DNA from: Phoronis australis
Taxonomy: Eukaryota > Phoronida > Phoronidae
NCBI GenBank assembly: GCA_002633005.1
Contig: NMRA01000198.1
Span: forward strand, 687,459 to 720,114
Direction: 5' to 3'
DNA: 32,656 nt
Shown: one piece after another, positions 17,811-28,049 of the stretch
Layout: each line of letters starts with the position of its first letter
Numbering within the stretch: position 1 is the stretch's first letter
Notes under the pieces: generated by a model
Database searches by the model: none
What the model was told of the DNA's origin: nothing
Seen by the model: the letters and a program-made list of their open reading frames with translations, nothing else
Program-made: the position numbers and the translations under genes

Positions 17811-20800
17811 AAACAGACCAATGTATTTTGTTTGAGTAAGATGACATCCAACTTATGAAGCCCTTATACAAGAACTGTGTGTAGAACATTGGTGCAGATG
17901 ACAAATCCACCACTTCAGTAAAAAAACAAAGTTTATTAACTGTTTTAAAACGGGCCTCTTCTTATTCCTTACTCAGATTAGAAATGATACCTGAGACCTG
18001 ACAGGTAGTTGCTGCTTCACATCAGTTCCACGTTGTTGCTGGTCGTGGCGGCTTACTTTCACTGGTCATGGGGTGAATCCTGAGAAGATTATTGTCACTA
18101 GTTTCAGTCCATGACAACAGGACTAAAACAACGGGATGATGACGTTGGTTTGGAGTAGGAAACGTGCTTATCGTGATTCACAGCAGCTCAGTGCGAGTTT
18201 TGTTGCAATTCCTGGTGAAATGATACCATTTGAACAGAGCATTCAAAACTTAATATTTGTAACGTGTAAATATGAATACATAGTTTTTTCATCACGTGTG
18301 TTTTATCATACAGTTACAGTGGTATGGTTGCTGTGGGTCCATATAATAATTTATGATAGAATGAAATATCTCTCAAAGGGACAATTAAGTAGTATTCGAA
18401 GACCAAAGTAATTTTCCAGATATAAGCGGGAGTGCATGCGGATTCGGTAGAAACTTTACCGCCGAGCCAGTCTCACCCGTTATAATAGTGAGAACTATTA
18501 AAGCGTATTTAGGGGGCAAAGACTCCAGCTGTGATTTCGGCGAATGTCTTCTAGACGATTTATGATAAAACCAGAAAAATAACTGCAGTTTCGCGTAATC
18601 TCGCGGAGTCTTGCTCCTTTAGCAAGGTCCTGGCGAGGTAATAGTGTTACCCAACTCTACTCCGGCTGCTTTTTGGTCTTATAAAAAGCTAACGATTAAA
18701 ACAATTTTGCGAGGACACATAAAGCAAACAACTCCTTATATAACATTACAAGAGCACAAACTTAAAAATTAGCGCGTAAGTAAACAAAGACTTATTGATC
18801 CATCGCTTCGGTTTATTCACTATAAACCATTCTGTTCTTAAACAACATTTTCCTCATTCGTATCGATGTCCCGGTCCTGTATTCGGGGTCTTGGAAGGTA
18901 CAGATATACTATTTTCCTAACGTTTTTCAATTATCCGCTAGGTAACTGACCAAGATCAAATATGACGGAGAAGCTGGCCCACTATAAATAAAATAGTACA
19001 AAAATTATCGTGACCTAATCGAATGAACGATGATGACAAATTACAGACATTCATTACGATTGCATGCAGCGTAAATGAGCCACCTCATCCTGTGGGTTGA
19101 TAACAGGTTTGTAAAGAAAGTGACATTAACTTAACGCCGTTGTGCGTTTGTTGTAAAGGAGTGAACAGGCTAAGCCGGGCTGTCCCCTGGTGTATACTTT
19201 GAGCGTCGCCTTATGTAAAATTACCTCAATACTTGTCTGGGTGGCAGAAAAGGATTACGAACTAATTTTTGATTCGTAATATTGAAGAGCGTGTTTCACC
19301 TGGATGTCACATTTGTAGCGACGGTGTGCGTTAACAAATTTAACTGACAGCGGAACATCTCTAAATGTGCTCAACTATTTAAAAGTACCCAGAGAATCGT
19401 GTGCTAGTGTGGGTATTCACCGGCTCACGCACTTCAGATAAATTGTTCAGGTAAATTATTCACCCGACATATTGCAGTATCCAGCTGTCTCTGGGGGACG
19501 TTAATTTCCCGTAGTTTGCACGGACGTACAAGATTTATAAACGTCGATAACGTAGAACTTGCCATCATTGAAGTATCGGACAAATTAGGGAGGTGTTGGG
19601 CGTGAACGCTAAGGTAAGCTGCGGGTACGTTTTCGTTCAACGGTGGTTACCAAACAGCAATTCATTTGTGATGAGACCGCTACTTGCGTGTTCACCGTTG
19701 ATATACGCAGAAAAGTAATGTAGCTTGTTCAATGTAGAATTAAAAAAATATCCCTTTGACCCGTAAAGTGCAATAGCACTATGTTTGTGTCAATCTCACT
19801 ATGTGGCGTTTCATTTTATTTGTACACTGAGTTAGCCGTGCCATAATTGTGTATATAGATGTTACGAGTATGCACTCACCTAATGTTTTTAAGTGCTTGA
19901 GAATATCGATCGCGCAATTACTGCGACTGACTTAACGCCGAAGGCGCACAGATGGACATCTGTTTCTATGTCATGATCGTTGGGTTAGAATTAAGGCATG
20001 CTCAATAATCTAAGCCACCGAAACGAAAGCAATGATAATGTTTGCATCAGCACAATGAACTGTTTGTGTAGATTTAGCATATGCATTCACTGTGAACGAA
20101 TTCGTACCATTCCTTTATCCGCGGATCTTCGCGTTTACATGTTAATTCCAGTAAACAAATACAGCGTGATTGTCAGCGGAAGGGTTGCATTCAGTTTTCT
20201 AATTTGCAACGCTCTTAGGTCCATATCATTTACACGGAACAGTGACGCCCAAAATGTTGTGTTAATCAGCACCTCGGTGGAAATGTCGGCTGGCTGTAGG
20301 CCCCCATCAATGGCGCAGCCTTGATCGAGGTACGTTTTCGCATCAGTATTTTTAAAAAAACGTTATCAAAATAGCCACCATTGCTCGAAAGCAAATGGTT
20401 GCCATCATCTTTCTTGATAACATTTGTTGAACAACAACATTTGTGTCCATTTGAATATGATACAAATTGGTGCCTCGATAAAACCAAACGCCGTCTAAGC
20501 ATAAGTCAGACAAAAATCGCCACGTAGTTCTTTCAGTTATCAATAACCTGGAAATTAAGATTCACCTCACGAGATCTTTCCAGTTTATTCTGTGGAATCG
20601 AGCAATCCGACAAAATTATATTTTAAACTGGCTTTGTTGAAGTCCTGTTCTTGATCATATTCGTCAAGCTATTTTATTCATATAATGCGATTTATAATTA
20701 GTTTGCTATTATCGGCAAAATGCGCAATTCTAGGTTCTCTCCCACTTCGATCCAAACCCATGCACAACGGATTCACAGTTGTCGAAGAAGCGCACCGACG

Positions 20801-21072
20801 GACAAGTTACTAAGTGTAAAAGAACTTTTAAATAAAAACTCAAAAACAAAAACACTTCAGGACCATTATGTGGATTGACAATGCTACCCTGAAGCACAAT
20901 ATAATGTTGCGAGACGAGCAAACTGTGAACTACCTCAATGTATGACTAGAACACTAGACGGCTCAGACTTAGAACATATTGTCACGTGTATCATACGTTC
21001 ACGGATGAGAGAGCACAGATCGATGCGGCTACCGATATGACCGACAACAAAAGTAAACTGAAAATGATTGCA
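17811..21072. other. Intergenic, CpG-normal
   Basis: No gene recognised on either strand. CG dinucleotides are frequent (by eye about 32 in 18421-19000), unlike the TTLL5 introns. Contains an inverted relative of the 32 kb element (18593-18645). It may hold the promoter and a 5' exon of the RING gene, but I cannot locate them. Confidence 0.5.
18593..18645 (-). mobile_element. Diverged relative of the inverted-repeat element at 31987
   Basis: In reverse complement this reads AGGACCTTGCTAAAGGAGCA, then AGACTCCGCGAGATTACGCG. Compare AGGACCTCGCTAAAAAGCA then AGACTTCGCGAGATTACGTG at 31999-32039. About 41 aligned bases with roughly seven differences. The ends of this copy are not clear. Confidence 0.6.
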
Positions 21073-21092
21073 TTTTTTTATTGGACTTTCAG
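21073..21092 (+). promoter_or_regulatory. Candidate splice acceptor in the RING-gene 5' UTR
   Basis: Long T-rich run then GGACTTTCAG, 63 bp before the ATG. It would place the whole coding sequence on one exon behind a 5' UTR intron. Its donor is not identified. Confidence 0.35.
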
Positions 21093-21155
21093 GGTGAACT
21101 CTCCGAACAAACAAAACGTATCTGAACAGGGTTACAACCGAGACGAAACACACAG

Positions 21156-22109
21156 ATGGGGTACGGCATAAACCGTTTCGTCGGTCACGTGGATGCCAAT
21201 CTCATTTGCGGTATCTGCAGCGCTGTTCTCGAAGAACCTGTGCTAACATCATGCGGCCATACGTTTTGTCTGCTTTGTCTGGAGACGTGGCTTGGTCGCC
21301 CGGGAACTAACACATGTCCCGAATGCAGAACAAGGTGTATGCCCAATGAGGCTAGACCGATACTCTCCCTTCGTAATCTTATTTCTGGAATGCGAATTCA
21401 GTGTGACTACGAGAGCCGAGGATGTCAAGCGGCAGTAAAACTGGACACGTTGCAAAAACATCTCGATGGATGCGATTTCTTCCCCGTTGAATGCGCTGGT
21501 TGCGCACACGTGGTCAATCGATGCGAACTTGCCGACCACCAGATCCAATGTGTCGCCATTGCCGCCGTGGTTTCCGAGACGGAGACAACTAGTCGCTTTG
21601 ATAACAACGAAGTGGGGGTTCTGTCCGGTCGCGTGACTTCGCTAGAACTACAACTCAGGAGAGTGAAGAAAGATCTTGACCTAGCTGAATTCAGGAACAA
21701 AAAATTGGAGAGAGAATTGAAAAAGACCAGAGATGACTTAGAAGAAAAAAGAGCTATGCTTATAGAACACCAATTCGTGGACTTTGACCCTCATTACGAG
21801 TACGGATACGCACCCCGTACTATAAGCAAATTAGCTTGTCTTATATCCAGGTTTTTAGGTACTAAACCTGAATACGTGGACCGAAATCGGGTGTTCAATT
21901 CTATCAAGCGTTGCTATGACAACTACAGTCGATGCCCGGATTATCACAAGGATGTTCAAATGCTGATGGCGGTAGCGGCTGCGAGCGCGTGGTTCACTGA
22001 GAATCAGAAAGTGGATTTCACAGGATGGCTGCACTCCTTGGTTAGATACAGCAAGTATACAATGCATGCTTCCTACACGACTGCTGAATCCACTCCCGGT
22101 GTGAATTGA
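21156..22109 (+). CDS. NRDP1/RNF41-like RING-type E3 ubiquitin ligase, single coding exon
   Basis: 317 residues, the same length as vertebrate NRDP1 (RNF41). The N-terminus MGYGINRFVGHVDANLICGI resembles NRDP1's MGY--RF-G-VD--LIC-IC, which supports this start. C3HC4 RING: C18, C21, C33, H35, C38, C41, C54, C57. Two SIAH/TRAF-type zinc fingers: C83-x6-C90-x11-H102-x3-C106 and C113-x2-C116-x11-H128-x3-C132. A charged heptad-rich coiled coil covers about 153-206. The RING should recruit an E2 and transfer ubiquitin; the coiled coil probably dimerises. The last ~110 residues (FDPHYEYGY, then SRFLGTKPEYVDRNRVFNSI, later HKDVQMLMAVAAASAWFTE) do not resemble the NRDP1 substrate/USP8-binding domain that I know. 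So RING and fingers are firm, the NRDP1 family call is good, the substrate unknown. All eight RING ligands are present and no break is seen. Confidence 0.9.
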   Translation: MGYGINRFVGHVDANLICGICSAVLEEPVLTSCGHTFCLLCLETWLGRPGTNTCPECRTRCMPNEARPILSLRNLISGMRIQCDYESRGCQAAVKLDTLQKHLDGCDFFPVECAGCAHVVNRCELADHQIQCVAIAAVVSETETTSRFDNNEVGVLSGRVTSLELQLRRVKKDLDLAEFRNKKLERELKKTRDDLEEKRAMLIEHQFVDFDPHYEYGYAPRTISKLACLISRFLGTKPEYVDRNRVFNSIKRCYDNYSRCPDYHKDVQMLMAVAAASAWFTENQKVDFTGWLHSLVRYSKYTMHASYTTAESTPGVN

Positions 22110-23040
22110 AGAGACACTGTGCTTGGCATTTGCAATATGCCAAAACAACAATTGATGTTTCTTTATATTACAGACTGGCCCATAGAGGATAAAAAAGAAA
22201 AACAAATCTTGAGTAGCCTGAAACCTGGTAAAACAAAGTCATGTATTTCTATTCGAGTATGGGAGTATATTCGTATGCAAGGACATGGCGTCATATTGGG
22301 GGTTGTTTGCCTTCTAATACAAAATTCACACCAGGTAACGTAGTAAGTTCGCGCCGTGAAGCATCTCAATAGCCTATGTGTGGCTGGAGCTTTCAAACTG
22401 GTTGCATTTGGCGGCAAAACTCAAAGATTTTTCTTATCTTCAGTTACAGCAAGGGTTACAGTCCACTGTGATACCTTTTGTACTTCTACGCAAAGAAAAA
22501 CATACTTTGGGAATCCTGGCGTAAAAAAGGTGCCATTAGATCCCAGTAAAACCATACAGTGGTACAAACATCTTAGGATATTCTTGTGAACTTTTTGGGA
22601 CAACCTATTTTCTATTGTTACGGTAAGTCATATACTTTGCTTGAAAAAGACTAAACAGGTGGCGTGCCTCACAAGAAATCCGACCATTTGCGATGCAAGA
22701 GACAGCAAGGTACACCTTTTACAGTTGATATGATGTGTCCGTAAGACAAACCCCATTACACAGAAAATGAACATCTAGGCAAACCTAGCTTCGTAAATGA
22801 CTCGTTATTATATTTTTTTCTATGAAATGTTTAGGAATTCATTTTGTCCAAGTGTTTTAATAACGCTGAGCAAAACAACAACAGCTCTGGACAATTTGTC
22901 GACTATGTTTCTGGACTATGTTTATCACATTTCTACGCAGAATAAAAAATAAAAAGTAACATATACTTTTTAAAATTTTGTCTAGAACATGACAGATTGA
23001 ACATAAGAAACCTGTTCCAAAGGTACAGTACATTAGGGAG
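22110..23040. other. RING-gene 3' side and intergenic
   Basis: No further coding sequence recognised. Two overlapping AATAAA motifs occur near 22941-22956 and could end the RING transcript about 840 bp after its stop. Confidence 0.4.
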
Positions 23041-23586
23041 AGATCAAGCTTGAGTCTAAAGTGCCGTTTACACTTACAAAGTTGACACGGATCAGCTGAC
23101 ACGGAACAAGTTGTTCCAATGTGTAAACGGACTGACACGGCGCAAATTGACACCGCTGTGGCAAATTTTGCCACCCGTTTGTGAGGTAGAGTAATTTGCG
23201 CCCGAACATTCTTGCGCTGTGTCAATTATAAGTCTAAACGCGAAACTGAAGTAAGGCGGTAAGGATCATCTCTACTGCGCTTTTGCAATGACCTACGTAC
23301 GGGTTCTTTGTCTCTGTAACTGTCGTTTGTAAACCTGCGCATGTGCGATCCAGTCTCACCAGCCTTTAATTTCCGTCTTGCCACGGTTAGTGAGTTGTGT
23401 GTGTAAACGGCCGCTTGACACGGGTCAATTTGCTCCGTGTCAGTTGCGCCGGGCCAAAAGTTGATGTCTAAACAGGACTTAATACTGGAAGAAAAACTTA
23501 CTAAAAATTAGCGACGTTGCGTCCGCATCTCACGGACTTCAGCTTGGCTTTTGACGTTATTCCAGTATTAGACTCAAACTTGATCT
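23041..23586. mobile_element. Small MITE whose left arm is split by another element
   Basis: Right arm 23560-23586 (TTCCAGTATTAGACTC then AAACTTGATCT). The left arm is in two pieces: AGATCAAGCTTGAGTCTAA at 23041-23059 and TACTGGAA at 23483-23490. Put together the left arm complements 26 of 27 bases of the right arm. Without the insertion the element is about 123 bp. The outer target-site duplication is not clear. Confidence 0.8.
23060..23479. mobile_element. 420 bp inverted-repeat element nested in the MITE, TAA target duplication
   Basis: Flanked by TAA at 23057-23059 and 23480-23482. Ends AGTGCCGTTTACAC and, in reverse complement, AGTCCTGTTTAGAC. Subterminal TGACACGG occurs at 23083, 23097, 23133 and 23416, and as CCGTGTCA at 23435. 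GTGTAAACGG occurs at 23121 and 23401. A 3 bp TAA duplication fits the PIF/Harbinger superfamily, while the repeated subterminal motif is also seen in hAT elements; superfamily left open. No coding capacity. Confidence 0.8.
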
Positions 23587-23632
23587 ATTTTCGCAACTGG
23601 ATGTCTCAAAATTTTCATGCTTTTCTACATTA

Positions 23633-24328
23633 GGGAGGTTTCGCAAAGCGACGTGAACGTGAATTATCACGCATTTGTATTACTACGTCATACAAGCCAT
23701 TGTTGACTGACGTAATGCCGATAATGTTTGAGTATTTTACGCGAATAGAGGGAGATTAGCGTCGCTTTAAACACGAAACCTGTGGCCCCTTTTTAATTCT
23801 TATTCAGTAAGATATAGAAAAGATTGTTAATTTCATAGGGCTCTCAATCTTTCTTCTTTGCTTCAGTATAAAATGATCATGCTTCTTTTGTCTAAATATG
23901 TTCTTAAAGTTTAGTTGCAGGTAAACACTTTTTACAAAATCCTTATTCTGCCAGGGTTTACTGGATATCATCGCATTAGAATGGATTTTTAATAGACAAT
24001 GATTTTGTCTTGTTAAATTTTACCAGCTTAATTAACATGCATCTATTTATTTTAAACTCCGAATAAATTTCGCATTCTAAGAGTTGACCGTTTTTTCGCA
24101 GGAGTTCGCAGAAACGATTTCTTTCACATGCAACTTATACTTCTATCTAGCGGATATATACTGCGATAATTGGACACTCTGAGCTCAGTTACTTAGTTCA
24201 CATTTACTTTCGCGTTCGTGTAAAAAATTACCTGTTGCGAAACCTATTTTTGTTACTGTAACGTGAACCGGCACGTGCAATTACGTATGCGTCATAATTC
24301 ACGTTCACGTCGCTTTGCGAAACCTCTC
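23633..24328. mobile_element. 696 bp MITE with ~45 bp terminal inverted repeats and TA flanks
   Basis: Left end GGGAGGTTTCGCAAAGCGAC then GTGAACGTGAATTAT; the right end in reverse complement starts GAGAGGTTTCGCAAAGCGAC and continues the same way to about 45 bp with few mismatches. TA on both sides (23631-23632, 24329-24330) suggests a Tc1/mariner-type target. A partial extra copy of the end motif (GCGAAACC then TAACGTGAACC) lies inside at 24237-24269. No open frame for a transposase. Confidence 0.85.
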
Positions 24329-24483
24329 TACTGGCTAAATCAAAGCCGGTGACTACGTTTAAATTACTGTCCTTAGCTCCGCCAATGCTTAACTGCAACA
24401 GAAGGGTTCCTGATCCGAAGCCGCGTTGGGGCTGAAAATCAGTCTTTTCGCTGATATGTCTTGGACTATGCACTTAGCATATT

Positions 24484-24702
24484 GACGAATAGCTACGACT
24501 TGAGCTGTCGCCTGCTTCAAGTGAACGGTAGCTGAGCTTACCATATTGCCGGGAGGGCCAGTGCAGACGAATAGCTACGACTTGAGCTGTCGCCTGCTTC
24601 AAGTGAACGATAGCTGAGCTTACCCTATTGCCGGGAGGGCCAGTGCAGACGAATAGCTATGACTTGAGCTGTCGCCTGCTTCGAGTGAACGATAGCTGAG
24701 CT
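24484..24702. repeat. 82 bp tandem repeat, 2.7 units
   Basis: Units start at 24484, 24566 and 24648 with GACGAATAGCTA. They differ at only a few bases, so the array is young. Each unit contains nested inverted repeats, GCTAC...GTAGC around ACTTGA...TCAAGT, giving a potential hairpin. Confidence 0.95.
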
Positions 24703-25497
24703 GACAGTTCTTGCCAAGGCGAAAACAATTGAATGAACCCATGGATAGTTCATTTCTCGTATTTCCACAACTTGTTGGAGCTGTCAGCTCCTCTATAGTT
24801 CACATGCAGTTCAGCACTTGTCCCACAAAACGGACAAAACATGAATCAATGAATCATTAAGTCAGAGACGTCATGTACAGAGTTGTTTACGTCAAAGCCA
24901 CTGTTTTCTGTCCTTTTGTTTGTTTGTAGCAACGAGCAACTCCAGTAACTCTTGTAAATTTACTGCCTGCTTTGTTGGATGTTTTGAAAAATATGCTTTT
25001 CTTTTTCATGAATTCGTTAATTATTATTTCATCCCATAAACAAATATCGCGTTCTTCTTGAACGGTGAAGTGAGCAGTAGGCTAGATTCAAAATGCGTAC
25101 CAAAGCATGTCGGGATTCCATCAAATAAGCAATGGAAACTGAACGCGATTCGTCCGTGTGCTCGAAATCATGATTTGATGATTCCCACTCTCCATCATAG
25201 ACATTTGAATTAGGCCACTTACCGTTATGGAATTGGTCTCAAATTGTTCCTTAGTTAAATTGGTTGATAATTTCAGGGCTTTGAAAGACGGAAAAAGATA
25301 GTTCGTTGTTAGTAAGGCTGTGCAATTTGGCTCGTCACCGAGGCGTACCACTTTATGCGCCGAGAATGGTCTGGACTAATAACGAACAGCCAGTCACTTC
25401 TCACCTCAGTATAGAACAAGTTGAGACCAATTTTACAGCCTCAGTAGTGTGTATCAAAAGTTCGCTTCTTGGATGAAACCATTTAGATTTACGGTCT
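24703..25497. other. Intergenic
   Basis: No gene, RNA or clear repeat recognised in this stretch. Confidence 0.5.
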
Positions 25498-26211
25498 GGG
25501 CGCTATAAGGTTATCTCAAACCTTATTCACAAAAATGGCCATTTTTACAATATTTCACCTGTGTATAGTAAAATACCTAATCTTTATTCTCGGGGAACTT
25601 CAAATACAAAATATAAACTGCGTAGCGAGAAAAAAGATTTAACAGAACCACCTTGGAACCGCACAACCGCGTGGATATTTGTTTACTACTTATCCGAGGT
25701 CGAAGGCTAAAGGGCTTTCAATCAAATCGAATCTCCCGCCCGGGTACAGAACAGCTTCGCACACCTCAGTCCTTTCATTCACAAAATCGCCATAACATTT
25801 AGTTAACGAGGTGTACTTATGGTAGAATGATGCCGGGGAAAACAAAGACAAAAATTAATGTACTTTTGATCCTAAGGGAGTTGTGCGTCTACTTGAAACC
25901 AAAGGCTGGCCCATTGCCATGAACTCTGGGTCTATGAGCACTCCAACTGTGTTTGGGCTAGTGAGATCCCAGTGTGCTTTGGTGACGAAATTTTAGGAAG
26001 TAGGTTAGGCACTTTTGCGTGGAATATAGGTTAACAAAATGAAAAGTTAAAAGATTTTTTTGAAATCGTAAATTAAAAATCTTATGTTAAATTTTCATAT
26101 TCCGTAATCTTTTTTCGTTCAGAAAATATGTACTTTTACTAGTTGACAAAGATTAGTTCTTTTGATAGAGGGGACTGAATAAGGTTGGAGATAACCTTAA
26201 AGACAGCGTCC
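25498..26211. mobile_element. 714 bp inverted-repeat element
   Basis: Left end GGGCGCTATAAGGTTATCTC then AAACCTTATTCA; right end in reverse complement GGACGCTGTCTTTAAGGTTA then TCTCCAACCTTATTCA. Arms of about 33 bp with a 3 bp gap. The flanks do not give an exact duplication. No transposase frame. Within each arm AAGGTT and AACCTT also form a small stem. Confidence 0.75.
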
Positions 26212-26369
26212 ATCGGCTAAAACACCTTTTTGACACCAGAAATGCATGTATTGTTCATAAAAAATATTGTTTTTGCTTCTTACATACCACGGAAAGTAAT
26301 TAACTGCGACGCAAATTACACCGCTCATAATTCGTAGCCCCTTCGAGCGCCCCAGAAAAAAAATCTCAA

Positions 26370-26374
26370 CCAAT
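26370..26374 (+). promoter_or_regulatory. CCAAT box upstream of the THAP fragment
   Basis: AACCAATCAGCG about 120 bp before the ATG at 26492. It is a classical CCAAT context in the right position for a promoter, but no expression evidence exists. Confidence 0.3.
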
Positions 26375-26491
26375 CAGCGTAAAGTGGTTCATATGACATC
26401 ATCGTGGCCACGAATTTACTGGGGAGCCACACTGCGTAACAGCTGAGTGCCATTTCTTGGACGTTCTGCACTTGTCGATCTCTGGGCTAAA

Positions 26492-26704
26492 ATGCCTCTT
26501 TGCGTGGTGTGCGGGTGTAGCAATGTCAGCGGCAATGGGATACATTTGCACAACTTCCCCACCGATCACGTCGTGTGCCGTGCGTGAATTAGATCCGTAT
26601 CCACGACAAGGCCTGGCGACAAACTTTCCCGATCTGATTTAGTCTTGGTGCAAAGCTGCATACAAAATCTACAGCTTCGTGTCGATGTGGGTAAAAAGGA
26701 CTAA
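26492..26704 (+). pseudogene. Broken THAP-type zinc-finger fragment
   Basis: From the ATG: MPLCVVCGCSN, then GNGIHLHNFPTDHVVCRA and TGA at 26585-26587. This is the start of a THAP domain (MP--CVV-GCSN ... GI-LH-FP-D...R--W). The TGA stands where the family has its invariant Trp, one base from TGG. Reading on in the same frame gives IRSVSTTRPGDKLSRSDLV before TAA at 26702-26704, with W-x-R-x-V spacing kept, but the closing C-x2-H and AVPTIF parts are missing. THAP domains are DNA-binding modules of transcription factors and of P-element-type transposases. Most likely a decayed copy. A spliced first exon ending just before the TGA (GCC|GTGCGT) is a weaker option. Confidence 0.65.
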
Positions 26705-27168
26705 ATAAAATCTGACGCAGAAATAGTGTCATTAAAAGCTGCACCGCTCTTTGAGTAAACCAAATTATTTACCGGTGTTGGAAGAATTATCGTTCTAAAC
26801 CTACCGCTCATCTACTGCTAAAATTGAAGTGCGCTCTTGGGAGTCGGCGTTTGACGATTACGTCTCCTGACCCGAACAGTTTCTTTTCCCCCCAGTTTAT
26901 TCTTCTATCAACTGTTCTTTGCTGCCACCATAGACTTTACTAATATCTATGCTGCCACGAGGTTGCGTACTGTCACAACGAATTGTCGGAACACACACAA
27001 TGTTGTGTTGCTATTAAATTTTCAATTTTTTTAGGCTGACCGAGTCAAAATGGCGACGATTAGGCTACGGGTTGCAGCATTTCAAGGCGACTTATTTTGA
27101 AAATTGAGTTTCTAATGTAAAAGTTTTCAATGAATTTGATTATAATTGCGTTGTACGAAAAGATCAAG

Positions 27169-27648
27169 CTGATATGTGTTGTAACGTTTCCAACTATTTT
27201 GCACCAAATTAAACGGCCTATTGTCGCCTATACCAATACGGGGACACACACTCGACAGCCGCCCTTTAGGCCTATTGGAATCGCGCAGCGTTCACACCTT
27301 CGGCTTCAAAAAGACATGGATGCAAAGTTCCTAACATTAAAGTTTTTGTATCAAGCAAATTACTCTTTATAATAAACATTGTGAAATTGCTGATAACAAT
27401 TCAGACGAAGCGTTTTGTTTTTCCGGCTGTCCCGACGGCCCCAGTCACACTCCCGGGGATTCCCATACGGGCCCGTATGAGAATATGTGCTAAATAATTG
27501 AATAAAAAATTCTAAAGGTAATGATTTTGATCAATTTTAATATTAACTGACATGAAATGAAAAATTAATGTGTTTCTTTGATTTTCCACGTATTTTGCAT
27601 TAAATGAAATGGCCAGTCATCGCTTATTCCAATACTGTGGACACACGG
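27169..27648 (+). repeat. Diverged direct repeat, two ~80 bp copies 401 bp apart
   Basis: 27169-27247 and 27570-27648 share ATGTGTT, TATTTTGCA, AAATnAAAnGGCC, CGC-TAT-CCAATAC and GGACACAC in the same order, about 70% alike by eye. Probably two copies of an old interspersed or tandem element. Confidence 0.6.
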
Positions 27649-28049
27649 TGAAAGCCAAGATCGTGGTAACGATGATGTCACAGACTTCGATTGGCGCGAG
27701 CGCCGTCTCAAGTTTTTTTTGGCGCTAAATGGGGTTCGTGATGGGGCAACTGTATTGTCGAAGGCCTACTTCATTAACGACTGGGGTATGCTGTGACACA
27801 TGATTTTGATGTTTTTCATCAATAAATGTGTTTTAGATGTAAAAATAGTCATTTTGGCACCATACTTGGCCTTTAAAAATTAATCCTTTCCGTTACCGGA
27901 ATTAAAGTTGGCGTTTACAAAATGTACAACTCCCGTTGTTTTCACCAAGAACTGTAATCATTCACTGGCATTGGAAGGAAATCACAAAGTGAATTTTTAA
28001 TTTTGAAATGCATGTCCATGACGACACCAGCACTGAGCACGTCATACGT

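Noticed and set aside
19998-20324. 108-codon plus-strand frame upstream of the RING gene
   Set aside because: No recognisable domain or homology, frame not linked to the RING start; treated as chance.
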